Shown here: positions 51,091-58,756 of the stretch, piece by piece
Position numbering within the stretch: the stretch's first letter is position 1
Layout of the letters: each line of letters starts with the position of its first letter
From: an uncultured Collinsella sp.
GTDB lineage: Bacteria; Actinomycetota; Coriobacteriia; Coriobacteriales; Coriobacteriaceae
Direction: 5' to 3'
Length of the DNA stretch: 64,000 nucleotides
Assembly (NCBI GenBank): GCA_937925715.1
Contig: CALAMG010000008.1
Coordinates: forward strand, 1-64,000
The notes under the pieces: generated by a model
Database searches by the model: none
What the model saw: only the letters and a program-made list of their open reading frames with translations
What the model was told of the DNA's origin: nothing
Translations under genes and position numbers: made by a program

Positions 51091-52359
51091 TTACCTAGCT
51101 TTGTTCTCGGAGCCATGCGCGTCACCATGATCCTGACTGTCGTGGGCACGTGAATGTTCATGATTGCGCTGGTCTGTGCTCTTAATGATTTCTTCCTGTT
51201 TTTGCTTCAACGGTTTCGACATTTTCTGACCTTTGAAAGCCTCGCTGTTACGGGAGAATTTCGGATCGAGGTTGTCGGCGCGGACCTGCTTGTGATGCTG
51301 GTTGGCATCCGTGAATAGAAGCTCTCCATCATTGGCGAACTGCACGGCGATGCCGCGCAAATTGCACTGAAGAGCGAAATTATTGAGATTCGGTTGACCA
51401 TTTGCATCACGAGATGCCTCGAAGGCATTTCCGACTTTCGCGGAAAGATCCTCCTTCCAGGATTCGACCTGTTTGGTGTGAGAATCTGGATCCATTCCAT
51501 CGTGACTGCGAATTGCTTCCGCTCGATTTGAGATTTCATCGGAATCGAGCATTTTTACGGCATCCGCATGGTTTTCGAGCACTTCGCTCGCCTTGTCCTG
51601 AGAAGGATACTTACCAAGCTGCATAAGCTCATTTTCACCGATGATGCCCTTATCTTTGAGCATGTCCAGCTGTGCTCGTTGTTCTGGTGTCGCGTAATTC
51701 TTCAGGTCGGGCTGGATTGCCATAGTGTCGTGGCCTTTTGCTTCAAGAGCAATCTGCAATTCGCCGATTGACGGGTTTTCCGAAAAGTCTTTCTTGATTT
51801 CATCAATCGAAACACCCTCATCGGCTGCCAGAACGGTAGCTGTGAGATCAATCTGTTCGGGCGTTGCGGGATAGTCAGACCAACCTCGGGCATCGGCTTG
51901 CCTTTCCTGGTCTTGTCCGTGCTCCTGAGATTGCTCTTTTTCAGGGGTATCGTTTTCGTGCTCGATTTTTTTACCGAGCTCTTGTTCAACCATCTTGGAA
52001 AAGGCCAGGATTTTTGCAACATCGGAAGTGCTGAACAGAAGATTGTTATCTTCATGCATCGCATCCATGCCCATTTGCTTCATTGTGTCCGCAAAGAGCT
52101 TTGCAACAGCCGGATCATTAAGGTCAAGTTGACCATAATCTTTTCCATTACGCGACAGGCGTCCGAATGTGCCATCATAGACTTTCTTGAAGATTCCTCC
52201 GACGAAGTCTTTCATTCGACCAAGGATACCTCGCCTTTGCGTTTTGGTGCCATAGCGGAGGTCTTGCTGCTTATTACGCATGAGCTCTTCAAGCAACCGC
52301 AAGAAAGTCGCGACGACTTTCATTTGTGAGGAGAATGCTTCCTCTCCCAAATCTGCCAT
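51091..52359 (-). CDS. PcfB-type (DUF3801-like) transfer protein
   Basis: 422 residues. It directly precedes virD4, as PcfB does before the coupling protein in pCF10-type elements, and the first 120 residues (VVATFLRLLEELMRNKQQ, LNDPAVAKLFADTMKQMG) are helical as in that family. The rest is a long hydrophilic helical region with RSHDGMDPDSHTKQVESW, a phrase repeated in the small gene at 52452 (KSHDGMDLDPSTPEIES), and a His-rich tail. LKQKQEEIIKSTDQR 39 residues from the end is a weak match to the tag. I use the ATG at 52359 over a TTG two codons earlier. PcfB-type proteins link the relaxosome to the coupling protein. Confidence 0.6.
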   Translation of the reverse strand: MADLGEEAFSSQMKVVATFLRLLEELMRNKQQDLRYGTKTQRRGILGRMKDFVGGIFKKVYDGTFGRLSRNGKDYGQLDLNDPAVAKLFADTMKQMGMDAMHEDNNLLFSTSDVAKILAFSKMVEQELGKKIEHENDTPEKEQSQEHGQDQERQADARGWSDYPATPEQIDLTATVLAADEGVSIDEIKKDFSENPSIGELQIALEAKGHDTMAIQPDLKNYATPEQRAQLDMLKDKGIIGENELMQLGKYPSQDKASEVLENHADAVKMLDSDEISNRAEAIRSHDGMDPDSHTKQVESWKEDLSAKVGNAFEASRDANGQPNLNNFALQCNLRGIAVQFANDGELLFTDANQHHKQVRADNLDPKFSRNSEAFKGQKMSKPLKQKQEEIIKSTDQRNHEHSRAHDSQDHGDAHGSENKAR

Positions 52360-52451
52360 TATCAATCATCCCTTCTGGATGCCTTTTGCATCCTACGGTA
52401 CTAACACGCAATGATTATGCGATCTGCAAACCATACGTCAGGAAATTCATA

Positions 52452-52700
52452 TTACAGCCGTGAATCAATATCTTGATCCGAAATGGAATTTCGGTCATCA
52501 GCAGCACGGTCATCCTCGATGGAGCGCCGATTGAATTCATATCCCGATTCGATTTCAGGTGTCGATGGATCGAGGTCCATTCCATCGTGCGACTTAAAGC
52601 GAGCATCTAGCTCCCTGAAACGATTTGTAGCCACGACAGCATCAGCAAGAGTTCTCTGATTGCGTGTGGCGGAATCTTGAACCATTTCACGGCTTGTCAT
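52452..52700 (-). CDS. small hydrophilic protein with a phrase shared with the PcfB-like protein
   Basis: 82 residues behind AAAGGAG. The segment KSHDGMDLDPSTPEIESGYE matches RSHDGMDPDSHTKQVESWKE of the gene behind it, so a short module of about 20 residues is common to both. Otherwise acidic and Asp/Ser-rich with no family. It lies in the conjugation operon, so a small role in substrate handling is possible. Confidence 0.65.
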   Translation of the reverse strand: MTSREMVQDSATRNQRTLADAVVATNRFRELDARFKSHDGMDLDPSTPEIESGYEFNRRSIEDDRAADDRNSISDQDIDSRL

Positions 52701-52713
52701 TTTTGTCTCCTTT

Positions 52714-53211
52714 CTATTTAATGTTCGTCGAGATCACCGTCGTCAAGTACTTGACATGGTTGAAGTTCCCGTTCTCCTTGAGAATGGTAACGCGTGCATC
52801 GAGATCGTCGTTTCCGCTCGCAATCATGTTGTCGCGGAACTCCCTATCGAGGGGACGTTCCCAAAGCCTTGAATCGCCCATGATGACGGACTGCACGTTG
52901 AATTCTGTCGGTGCGATATCCTGCGCTTTGAGCTTTTCCCGGATATCCTCCTTGACCCATCTGACGCTGGCGTCCTCGATAATCTCAGGGTCAGCAGCCT
53001 CATGGGCGCATCCGAGATCACTGAAGTACTTTCCGTATGACCACGAGGCCGTCGCGCGGTCATAGTCTGTAGCCACGCAAAACGGCTGCGCGTTGCCCGG
53101 CTGGAAGAGGAGTGCCGTGCCGTCTTGGAACTGCTCGAGGACGATGTTGCCCTTTGTATCGATAGCGCCTCGGGCATTCATCATTTTTTTCTGCTGGTAA
53201 TTGCTGCTCAT
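52714..53211 (-). CDS. unknown first gene of the conjugation operon
   Basis: 165 residues, soluble, no family recognised. GNIVLEQFQDGTALLFQPGN and YGKYFSDLGCAHEAADPEII suggest a small mixed fold. GGAG-type ribosome site, start MSSNYQQKK. A copy of the shared promoter lies 40 bases upstream and a terminator of the replication gene just before that, so it heads the operon reading through virD4 and virB4. No tag. Confidence 0.72.
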   Translation of the reverse strand: MSSNYQQKKMMNARGAIDTKGNIVLEQFQDGTALLFQPGNAQPFCVATDYDRATASWSYGKYFSDLGCAHEAADPEIIEDASVRWVKEDIREKLKAQDIAPTEFNVQSVIMGDSRLWERPLDREFRDNMIASGNDDLDARVTILKENGNFNHVKYLTTVISTNIK

Positions 53212-53249
53212 ATGATTTCTCCTTTCTTTGGTAGGGTCTTGAGAAATCT

Positions 53250-53267
53250 TTTGTAAGATTCTACCAC
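53250..53267 (-). promoter_or_regulatory. shared promoter, motif B, copy 5 (conjugation operon)
   Basis: Minus-strand GTGGTAGAATCTTACAAA in front of the operon that holds virD4 and virB4. Identical over 17 bases to the copies at 7381 and 38904. Confidence 0.78.
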
Positions 53268-53285
53268 TTCACATCTTGCACGGTC

Positions 53286-53314
53286 GGGGGAACGTGGCAA
53301 TTTTCCGTTCCCCC
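53286..53314 (-). terminator. terminator of the replication gene
   Basis: GGGGGAACG and CGTTCCCCC pair around 11 bases. It isolates the replication gene from the conjugation operon. Confidence 0.7.
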
Positions 53315-53329
53315 GTGTTTTCAGATCGT

Positions 53330-54679
53330 CTAAGCTGTCGCGATCGCTGATGTGCAATGGGTTTCGTAATACTCGTTGGCCCGTTCCGTTGCCTTGCTCC
53401 ACTCCTCCTTGAGGCGGCTTGCGTTCTCCACGTCAGACGTCATGCAGGCATGTCCCCAGAGTGACCGTGCCTTCGAAACGGCTGCCTCAAGGTCCCTGAA
53501 GGTCGGATCGGTCGCGGCAAGTGTCAGCCGATCGTTCTTTGCCTCCGTTGCGGCCCTGAGATCCGAATCTTGACCACTTGTAGCCTTGGTGGCTGTCGTT
53601 GTTCGAATTACAGGTTTCTTGGCGAAATACGCGAAACCATCGCTTTTGACGAACCAATCTGACAGTTGCTTTGCAAACCTCGGTGAAGGGTTGTTCTGCC
53701 GATAGGCTTCCGCATAGTCGATATAGGCCTTCTCGATGGTGGCGGGAGAGTATCCTTCCCCGAGTCTCTTGGCATACTGTTTTGCTGCCTCGTTCCGAAC
53801 GGCTCCCCTTACCGTCTTGATGGACAAGGAACAGAGACGGTTGAAAGCCTCGAATTCAGAATTTGAAAGGGTATATCCATCAGCGACCGTAGGGAGCGGA
53901 TCATAGGTGCCGTCAGGCACCGCATCTAACGCGTTCCGTCCAGTCGCACCGCGATCCGACTCGCCGTCATCTCGTTGAGTCGGATCAGTCATTCCCTCGG
54001 TGACTTTCCAGTCGCTTGGACCTTCATCATCGGAAGGATGGGCGGCGGATCTATCTATTGATACTTTTGGATTGATATTAGTATCTATATATAGCTTGTC
54101 GCCAGATTGAAGGCAACCCTCGTCTTCAGATTGGAGACATGGCTTCAGATTGGAGCCCCTGTTTTGAGCCTTGGCTTCAGAGTGACGACAAGGCTCGTTA
54201 CCTGCTGATTGCTGAAGACACTCAGACTCAGAATCCCTCTTATGACTCACCATGTCCTCGTTATGGAGATTCGCCACCAAGCTGCTCTTGATTTCATTGC
54301 GTCGGTTTGCAATCTCGTCGATTTCCGTCTTGATGGCGATCGGGTTCTGCGGCAGCGTGTAGACAGTCCTTAACCCCGCAGAGGTCGCCGTGGTCTCAAT
54401 CGAGATGAAGCCCCATGAGACCAGTTCCTTGCGGATCTTGTAGAAACGGTTCTTGCTGATATCAAGCTCTTCGAGAATGCGGGAAGTTGATGGGAAAGCC
54501 GTGTCCCCCGCGCCGGCAAATGAGCTCAGGTATCCGTAGAGTGCCTTCGCTTCGATGGATAGGCCCTTTGATCTCATCACGAGCTGCGGCGAGAGCCCAT
54601 ATCCGTGGGAGAGCAGCGCATCGAGCTGCAAAAGGTTGCGCTCGTCGATTTCAGTTGCGTTTCCCTGCATTTCCATCAT
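53330..54679 (-). CDS. replication initiator-like protein with winged helix
   Basis: 449 residues. The N-terminal 90 residues are a winged helix (LSIEAKALYGYLSSFAG, RILEELDISKNRFYKIRKEL), as in RepA/DnaD-type replication organisers. A later block (FEAFNRLCSLSIKTVRGAV, GYSPATIEKAYIDYAEAY) resembles the DnaD-like C-terminal part. A copy of the dispersed hairpin repeat is inserted in frame in the poorly ordered linker (AVPDGTYDPL, 53880-53924). It starts behind AAGGAAAGGA and overlaps the upstream paralogue gene by 28 bases. Probably needed for replication or stable upkeep of the circular form. Confidence 0.72.
   Translation of the reverse strand: MMEMQGNATEIDERNLLQLDALLSHGYGLSPQLVMRSKGLSIEAKALYGYLSSFAGAGDTAFPSTSRILEELDISKNRFYKIRKELVSWGFISIETTATSAGLRTVYTLPQNPIAIKTEIDEIANRRNEIKSSLVANLHNEDMVSHKRDSESECLQQSAGNEPCRHSEAKAQNRGSNLKPCLQSEDEGCLQSGDKLYIDTNINPKVSIDRSAAHPSDDEGPSDWKVTEGMTDPTQRDDGESDRGATGRNALDAVPDGTYDPLPTVADGYTLSNSEFEAFNRLCSLSIKTVRGAVRNEAAKQYAKRLGEGYSPATIEKAYIDYAEAYRQNNPSPRFAKQLSDWFVKSDGFAYFAKKPVIRTTTATKATSGQDSDLRAATEAKNDRLTLAATDPTFRDLEAAVSKARSLWGHACMTSDVENASRLKEEWSKATERANEYYETHCTSAIATA
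53880..53924. repeat. dispersed hairpin repeat, copy 3, inside a coding region
   Basis: Contains GGTGCCGTCAGGCACC (53906-53921) and GGAGCGGATCATA; read in frame it adds VPDGTYDPL to the replication protein. Confidence 0.8.
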
Positions 54680-55031
54680 TCCTTTCCTTTTTGAAATTCA
54701 TCGCTTTGTTGTTATTGTTGATCAGGCGGCTGATCAAAATCTCCTCGGCTTCTGCGGTCGGTACCGGTTTGTCGGGGAAAGAGTACTTTGCGACCCCGCC
54801 GCCGGACGTGATCGTGTTCTCGACCTCGATGAGTCCGAACGCTTCGAGCTCGTTTCGATATCGATAGAATCGCGTCTTGCCGATACCGAGCTGCCTGATA
54901 ATCTGACAGGTCGAGGGTGGTGCGCCATCATCGAATGAGCAGAGGTATGCATATAGCATACGTGCCTCGATCGACAACCTGTTATCGTGAAGCACGTCCG
55001 CTATCTGCGAATTCATCATTTTGTGTGGCAT
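54651..55031 (-). CDS. short winged-helix paralogue of the replication protein
   Basis: 126 residues with the same winged helix as the next gene: LSIEARMLYAYLCSFDDG, IIRQLGIGKTRFYRYRNELE. It lacks the rest of the initiator. GAGGAGG before the ATG. As a lone DNA-binding domain it could repress or help replication, much as small Rep forms do. A leader of about 200 bases precedes it. Confidence 0.75.
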   Translation of the reverse strand: MPHKMMNSQIADVLHDNRLSIEARMLYAYLCSFDDGAPPSTCQIIRQLGIGKTRFYRYRNELEAFGLIEVENTITSGGGVAKYSFPDKPVPTAEAEEILISRLINNNNKAMNFKKERNDGNAGKRN

Positions 55032-55246
55032 ATGTAGAACCTCCTCTTAGGTCATTTGAACTTTCGGAAAAGGAGGCCTGTCTTACCGAGTGTGGTATAC
55101 TCGAAACAACAAGAGCCACCTTTGAGCCTCATTGAGTTTTCAAAGAAGCTCGCTTTCCGAAAGAGCCTGTCCGTTCGCCAAAACTTTGGGCTTTTTCAAT
55201 CTGCCAGGGGCCGCAAGGCCCCTTTCGTTTTTTATAGTACCATACG
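55032..55246 (-). promoter_or_regulatory. promoter and long leader of the replication genes
   Basis: A motif-A-like stretch (CGTATGGTACTATA on the minus strand, 55233-55246) lies about 200 bases before the start codon. The leader between holds a GC hairpin AGGGGCC-TTGC-GGCCCCT (55203-55222) and other pairing segments. Such leaders often carry replication control, but no specific system is recognised. Confidence 0.5.
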
Positions 55247-55322
55247 AACTTTTTTGTAATGACATCGGGTTTTAAGAATGGTAATTCTCAAGTAGATGCG
55301 ATAACTCTCCTTCTCTTTTTTC

Positions 55323-55354
55323 TTGATTACCTTTTTGATTACCTTTTGATTACC
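55323..55354. repeat. integrase arm-type repeats, left set
   Basis: Three direct copies of TTGATTACC at 55323, 55335 and 55346. A matching set lies on the other side of the tRNA piece. Confidence 0.75.
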
Positions 55355-55359
55355 CGATG

Positions 55360-55468
55360 CCGCAAACCCTTGATTTATAAGGGTTTGCGGACCCTTTCGT
55401 GGGTTCAAGTCCCGCTGCCGGCATTCACCTAACGTCCCTGAAACCCTTATAAATCAAGGGTTTCAGGG
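55360..55468. other. attP-like core: tRNA 3' half between two mirrored hairpins
   Basis: 55379-55423 is the 3' half of a class II tRNA (Leu- or Ser-type): variable arm AAGGGT/ACCCTT, T arm GTGGG-TTCAAGT-CCCGC, acceptor strand TGCCGGC and A, without CCA. On its two sides lie inverted repeats at 55360-55390 and 55436-55468 whose inner 23 bases are mirror images of each other. This is the expected crossover region of the adjoining integrase. No 5' half of the tRNA is present. Confidence 0.75.
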
Positions 55469-55487
55469 ATTTTTACATTCAGAATGT

Positions 55488-55518
55488 TTGATTACCTTTG
55501 ATTACCTTTTTGATTACT
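55488..55518. repeat. integrase arm-type repeats, right set
   Basis: Copies of TTGATTACC at 55488 and 55498 and a variant TTGATTACT at 55510, in the same direction as the left set, directly behind the integrase gene. Confidence 0.75.
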
Positions 55519-55525
55519 CGATAGC

Positions 55526-56782
55526 TTAAAGACTACCATCATTGCAGTTACCGTTAACATTTGAAGTAACCCGGCTGTTTATCTTTGTGACTATTTCCAT
55601 CTTTTCGCTCGTGGAGGAAACATCGTACGTATAGTATTCCTCATTTACCCGCTCCGTATTACCTATCATTGCGCAGCACATGGTTCTTGGTGCGCCGGAA
55701 GCAAGCAGCTCTGAATTCAAAGTCCTTCTTGCGGTATGTATGCTTTTTGGATTAGTGAACCCCTCATTAGATGTCCGCCGTTTCATATATCCCGAGATGA
55801 CTCTTGCATGAATACGTCCATCCGCATTAGAGAAAACGAACTCAGTCAAATAGCCGTATTTTTTCTCGACATTTTTAATCTTTTTAAGCAGCTCGGCGAT
55901 TTCGATCGTCAATGGGAAGATCCGCGTCTTTCCGTTTTTAGGCGTCGAGATGTAAAAAGTGTTTGTCAGTCGATTTAATTTTTCACTGTGCCGGATAAGG
56001 ATGCGCTTGTTGACTTCGTCGATGTCGTTCCACATCAATCCTGAAAGTTCACCTACACGCATTCCGGTATAAAGGGCAAGCTCAACGGCATATGGAAGAA
56101 CATCATCAGGACGCTCTTTTCGTTTTTCGTTAAGAGAATTTACTAGTCTATTTTTTTCGCTTTGTGAAAACGTCCGTTCTTCCGGCGTCTTAACAATCGC
56201 TTGCTTGCATCTCCTTTTGTAAAGCGGCAAATCAATTTTTAGGCACGGATTGCTTTCAATCAATCCATCCCTAATCGACTTATCGAATACCCCCTTAAGA
56301 TAACCGAACAGTGCTTTCAATGCCCGATAGGGTACTTCCTTTTCTGAAAGCAGTTCGTCAAAAAATAGTTCTAAATATTCTTCATCGATCGTTCGGACAT
56401 CTCTCTTTTCGATTTTTTTACCTTTAAAGAAACGTGCGTAGTCGGTCTGATATTTGTATATCGTGTTATCAGAAACGCCTTTTAGCTTTTGACGGTCTAC
56501 CCATACGGCATATCTCTCCTTAAAAGATGTAGGCGAGCGCTTCATCCAATAATCGATGACAACCTTTTCGAGATCGCTTTTCGATTTCTTTTTAATTTGT
56601 TTACGTTTGCCATCGTCGGCTGGAAGATATGTTCGGTAATAGCCATCTGCGCTATGCGTGATGGAATATGGATGCATCGTTAAGTATCTATCTTGTTTCA
56701 TTGATTCTATTTTGTTGATCGCACCTACGATATCCATAATAGCATATTTGATAGTACTATCATATCCATTGACGTCGTTCAT
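55526..56782 (-). CDS. int: tyrosine recombinase (integrase)
   Basis: 418 residues with an N-terminal arm-binding part, a core-binding SAM-like domain (FKERYAVWVDRQKLKGVSDN) and the catalytic domain: first Arg in ALYTGMRVGELSGLMWND, the H-x-x-R motif in SIHTARRTLNSEL, and the nucleophile tyrosine in NEEYYTYDVSS. It recombines the element with the 3' end of a tRNA gene, a fragment of which lies right behind the gene. A motif-A-like stretch lies within and just before its start. No separate excisionase is recognised. Confidence 0.95.
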   Translation of the reverse strand: MNDVNGYDSTIKYAIMDIVGAINKIESMKQDRYLTMHPYSITHSADGYYRTYLPADDGKRKQIKKKSKSDLEKVVIDYWMKRSPTSFKERYAVWVDRQKLKGVSDNTIYKYQTDYARFFKGKKIEKRDVRTIDEEYLELFFDELLSEKEVPYRALKALFGYLKGVFDKSIRDGLIESNPCLKIDLPLYKRRCKQAIVKTPEERTFSQSEKNRLVNSLNEKRKERPDDVLPYAVELALYTGMRVGELSGLMWNDIDEVNKRILIRHSEKLNRLTNTFYISTPKNGKTRIFPLTIEIAELLKKIKNVEKKYGYLTEFVFSNADGRIHARVISGYMKRRTSNEGFTNPKSIHTARRTLNSELLASGAPRTMCCAMIGNTERVNEEYYTYDVSSTSEKMEIVTKINSRVTSNVNGNCNDGSL

Positions 56783-57181
56783 AGTATATTCCCCCTTTGC
56801 AATTTTCTTTTCGCAGACATTTACGTGTCACTTGAAGAAAATGCAAGTCCTCATCTTGATACCACAGTACGCTAGTATCGCCTAAATTATGTCGGGCTCA
56901 ATCGGCGCCGGCCTTTTTGGAAAAAGGAAAGTTCCCTCTGGGATCGGGAACTGGACCTATCCGAGGCATTGGCATTCTATGCCGCTCCTGCGCTTGACCA
57001 TCAAGGGTGTCTGCACATCTTTCTGCAACTTTTTCCTCCGCATGCTCCGTAAAAACTGGCAGAAAGACTTCGCCCTTGATTCGCGCCCTCGCTCCACTAC
57101 GTTGCATTCATGCCCGGTATAGGCACAGCAGAACAGACAAGCTGTTCAGCCTAAATCATTTAAAAATAGGAGGAAAACAAG
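56783..57181. other. 400-base gap between integrase and DUF3102 gene
   Basis: Holds the divergent upstream regions. Visible: GATACTAGCGTACTGTGGTA (minus strand, about 56860-56880) as possible integrase promoter, a hairpin GTTCCC/GGGAAC (56931-56951) and an inverted repeat GAACAG/CTGTTC (57131-57147). A minus-strand open frame inside (56898-57107) has no ribosome site and is not called. Confidence 0.5.
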
Positions 57182-58345
57182 ATGGGAAGAGCGAAGAAAA
57201 GCGTAGAGGTCGAGGCCCAGGTGATCGCAAGGGGAAATGTCGTTCCGATGATGACTGAAACGGAGAGTGAGGAGACAGTCCAGTATGTCTCCGACGAGGA
57301 TGCTGCAAGGGAGGATAGGCTGGTTTCAGAGATCCGGATGATTACGGAACAGACGAAACAGGTCGTCCTGTTCAACTCAATCGAGATCGGCCGGCGTCTG
57401 ACCGAGGCGAAAGCTATGGTGAAGCGCGGCACGTGGGGAACGTGGCTTAAGGAAAGGGTCGATTACAGCCAGAGGACGGCGAACAACTTCATGAAGATCT
57501 ATCAAGAGTACGGTCGGAACGGGCTGGCAGAGAAATCGCAAGCGCTTGCGAATTTGAGCTACACGCAGGCTTTGGCTTTGATTGACCTTCCGGAAGACGA
57601 GCGTGCGAGATTTGCAGAGGAACATAAAGCTGGAGAGATGGCGCTTCGTAAGCTCCAGGAGGAGGTGAGACAGGAGAAGGAAAAGGTCACAGCCGTTAAA
57701 GAGCTTGCAAACAGGAACGCAGCCGAGGCGGAAGCCAAGTTCGCTGACGAGCTGAAACAAAAGGATACTCAAATGGCGAAATTGACTGCCGAGAAAGCCA
57801 AGGTTGCTGCTCAAATCGAGGTATTGGAGAAACGGGCGGCAGAGGCCGAGAAATCCAACCAGAAGCGGCAGAAAGAGGCAATCGGTATTGCCCTTGAAGA
57901 GGAGCGGAAGAAACTCGATGCCGCTGCCGAAAAGCAGTCGGAACTGCTTAAACAGATCGACGAACTGAATGGACAGAGAGATCGACAGGTTGCCGAGGCC
58001 CGACGAAAAGCCGAAGAGGAGATGAACGCTAAGTTTGCAAAGGAACGTGCTGAACTTGAGGAAAAGGAGAGGGCGGCGAAAGCCGTTGCAGACGTCGCAC
58101 GGAAACAGATCGATGCCGCCAAACGCCAAGTGACTGAGGCGATCGAGAACAGGGAGCTGACCGGAGCTATTGCGAGAGCCAAGTTCGCAATCGAATCCGC
58201 GCTCGACGCATATTCTAGGGCGGCCGACACGGTGATCGAGGTCGGCAGGCTCGACAAGGTGGAGGCGTCAAAACTCCTCGATGACATGGCGGAATCCAGC
58301 CAGAGTATTGTGGCGAAGTTCGTGAAGACTCTTAAATCTGAATAG
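57182..58345 (+). CDS. DUF3102 family coiled-coil protein
   Basis: Residues 40-130 match DUF3102 (RMITEQTKQVVLFNSIEIGR, WGTWLKERVDYSQRTANNFM), a DNA-linked domain common on plasmids and mobile elements. From about 150 to 330 the protein is one long coiled coil (KLQEEVRQEKEKVTAVKELA, KRAAEAEKSNQKRQKEAIGI). The layout recalls KfrA-type plasmid proteins that help partition. A copy of the dispersed palindrome (57536-57551) lies inside its own coding region. AGGAGG stands seven bases before the ATG. Confidence 0.82.
   Translation: MGRAKKSVEVEAQVIARGNVVPMMTETESEETVQYVSDEDAAREDRLVSEIRMITEQTKQVVLFNSIEIGRRLTEAKAMVKRGTWGTWLKERVDYSQRTANNFMKIYQEYGRNGLAEKSQALANLSYTQALALIDLPEDERARFAEEHKAGEMALRKLQEEVRQEKEKVTAVKELANRNAAEAEAKFADELKQKDTQMAKLTAEKAKVAAQIEVLEKRAAEAEKSNQKRQKEAIGIALEEERKKLDAAAEKQSELLKQIDELNGQRDRQVAEARRKAEEEMNAKFAKERAELEEKERAAKAVADVARKQIDAAKRQVTEAIENRELTGAIARAKFAIESALDAYSRAADTVIEVGRLDKVEASKLLDDMAESSQSIVAKFVKTLKSE
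57536..57551. repeat. dispersed palindrome, copy 3, inside the DUF3102 gene
   Basis: TCGCAAGCGCTTGCGA, the 16-base core shared with the other three copies. Confidence 0.75.
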
Positions 58346-58550
58346 CATTACGGTACTATGCTACCGAGATACCAGTAACCCGTAGTCGGAATGCACAGAA
58401 AATGATATATCACAAACCAGCAGGCAGGACGCGCAAAAAGCGTCCCGCTTGCAAAAAATCGGTGTTATCGGTAGTAGTCTCGTACCGTAGTGGTATGGTA
58501 TTTACACTACGTATTACACGTGTTATAATTAGAGAAAGGGTAAACAGAAG
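58346..58550 (+). other. gap with terminator and hicAB promoter region
   Basis: Contains GGTACTATGCTACC just behind the DUF3102 gene, a hairpin GGACGC-GCAAAAA-GCGTCC (58427-58445) as likely terminator, and a motif-A-rich stretch with GTGTTATAAT (58520-58530), a TG-n-TATAAT -10 box about 20 bases before the hicA ATG. Confidence 0.55.
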
Positions 58551-58733
58551 ATGAGGTTTCGTGAACTTGAAAGGCTGATTGTCGCGGATGGCTGGATTCG
58601 GTGTGATGTAAGAGGATCGCATTACCAGTACCGGCATCCGTTGAAGAAAGGGAAGGTCACGATACCGAGGCATGGTGGCGATATTCCGTTGAGGGTCGCG
58701 GATTCCGTGCTGAGGCAGGCGGGACTGAAGTAG
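58551..58733 (+). CDS. hicA: HicA mRNA interferase toxin
   Basis: 60 residues, the usual HicA size. RFRELERLIVADGW followed by RGSHYQYRHP (the catalytic His) and VTIPRHGGDIPLRVADSVLR is the family signature; HicA folds as a double-stranded-RNA-binding domain and cuts mRNA. The antitoxin gene follows after 23 bases. The pair would help keep the element in its host. Confidence 0.93.
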   Translation: MRFRELERLIVADGWIRCDVRGSHYQYRHPLKKGKVTIPRHGGDIPLRVADSVLRQAGLK

Positions 58734-58756
58734 TTTTTGGTTAAGGAGGAAACGGT

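Noticed and set aside
51091..52359. Relaxase
   Set aside because: No HUH or catalytic Tyr pattern; position and helical start fit a PcfB-type accessory protein better.
55360..55390. Anticodon arm of the tRNA
   Set aside because: The seven-base loop GATTTAT does not have the U33-anticodon-purine pattern, and the 12-base stem is too long.
55379..55423. Complete tRNA gene
   Set aside because: Only variable arm, T arm and acceptor strand are present; D arm, anticodon arm and the 5' acceptor strand are missing.
56898..57107. Possible minus-strand gene of 69 codons between integrase and DUF3102 gene
   Set aside because: No ribosome site; the frame looks like a chance opening in G+C-rich sequence.
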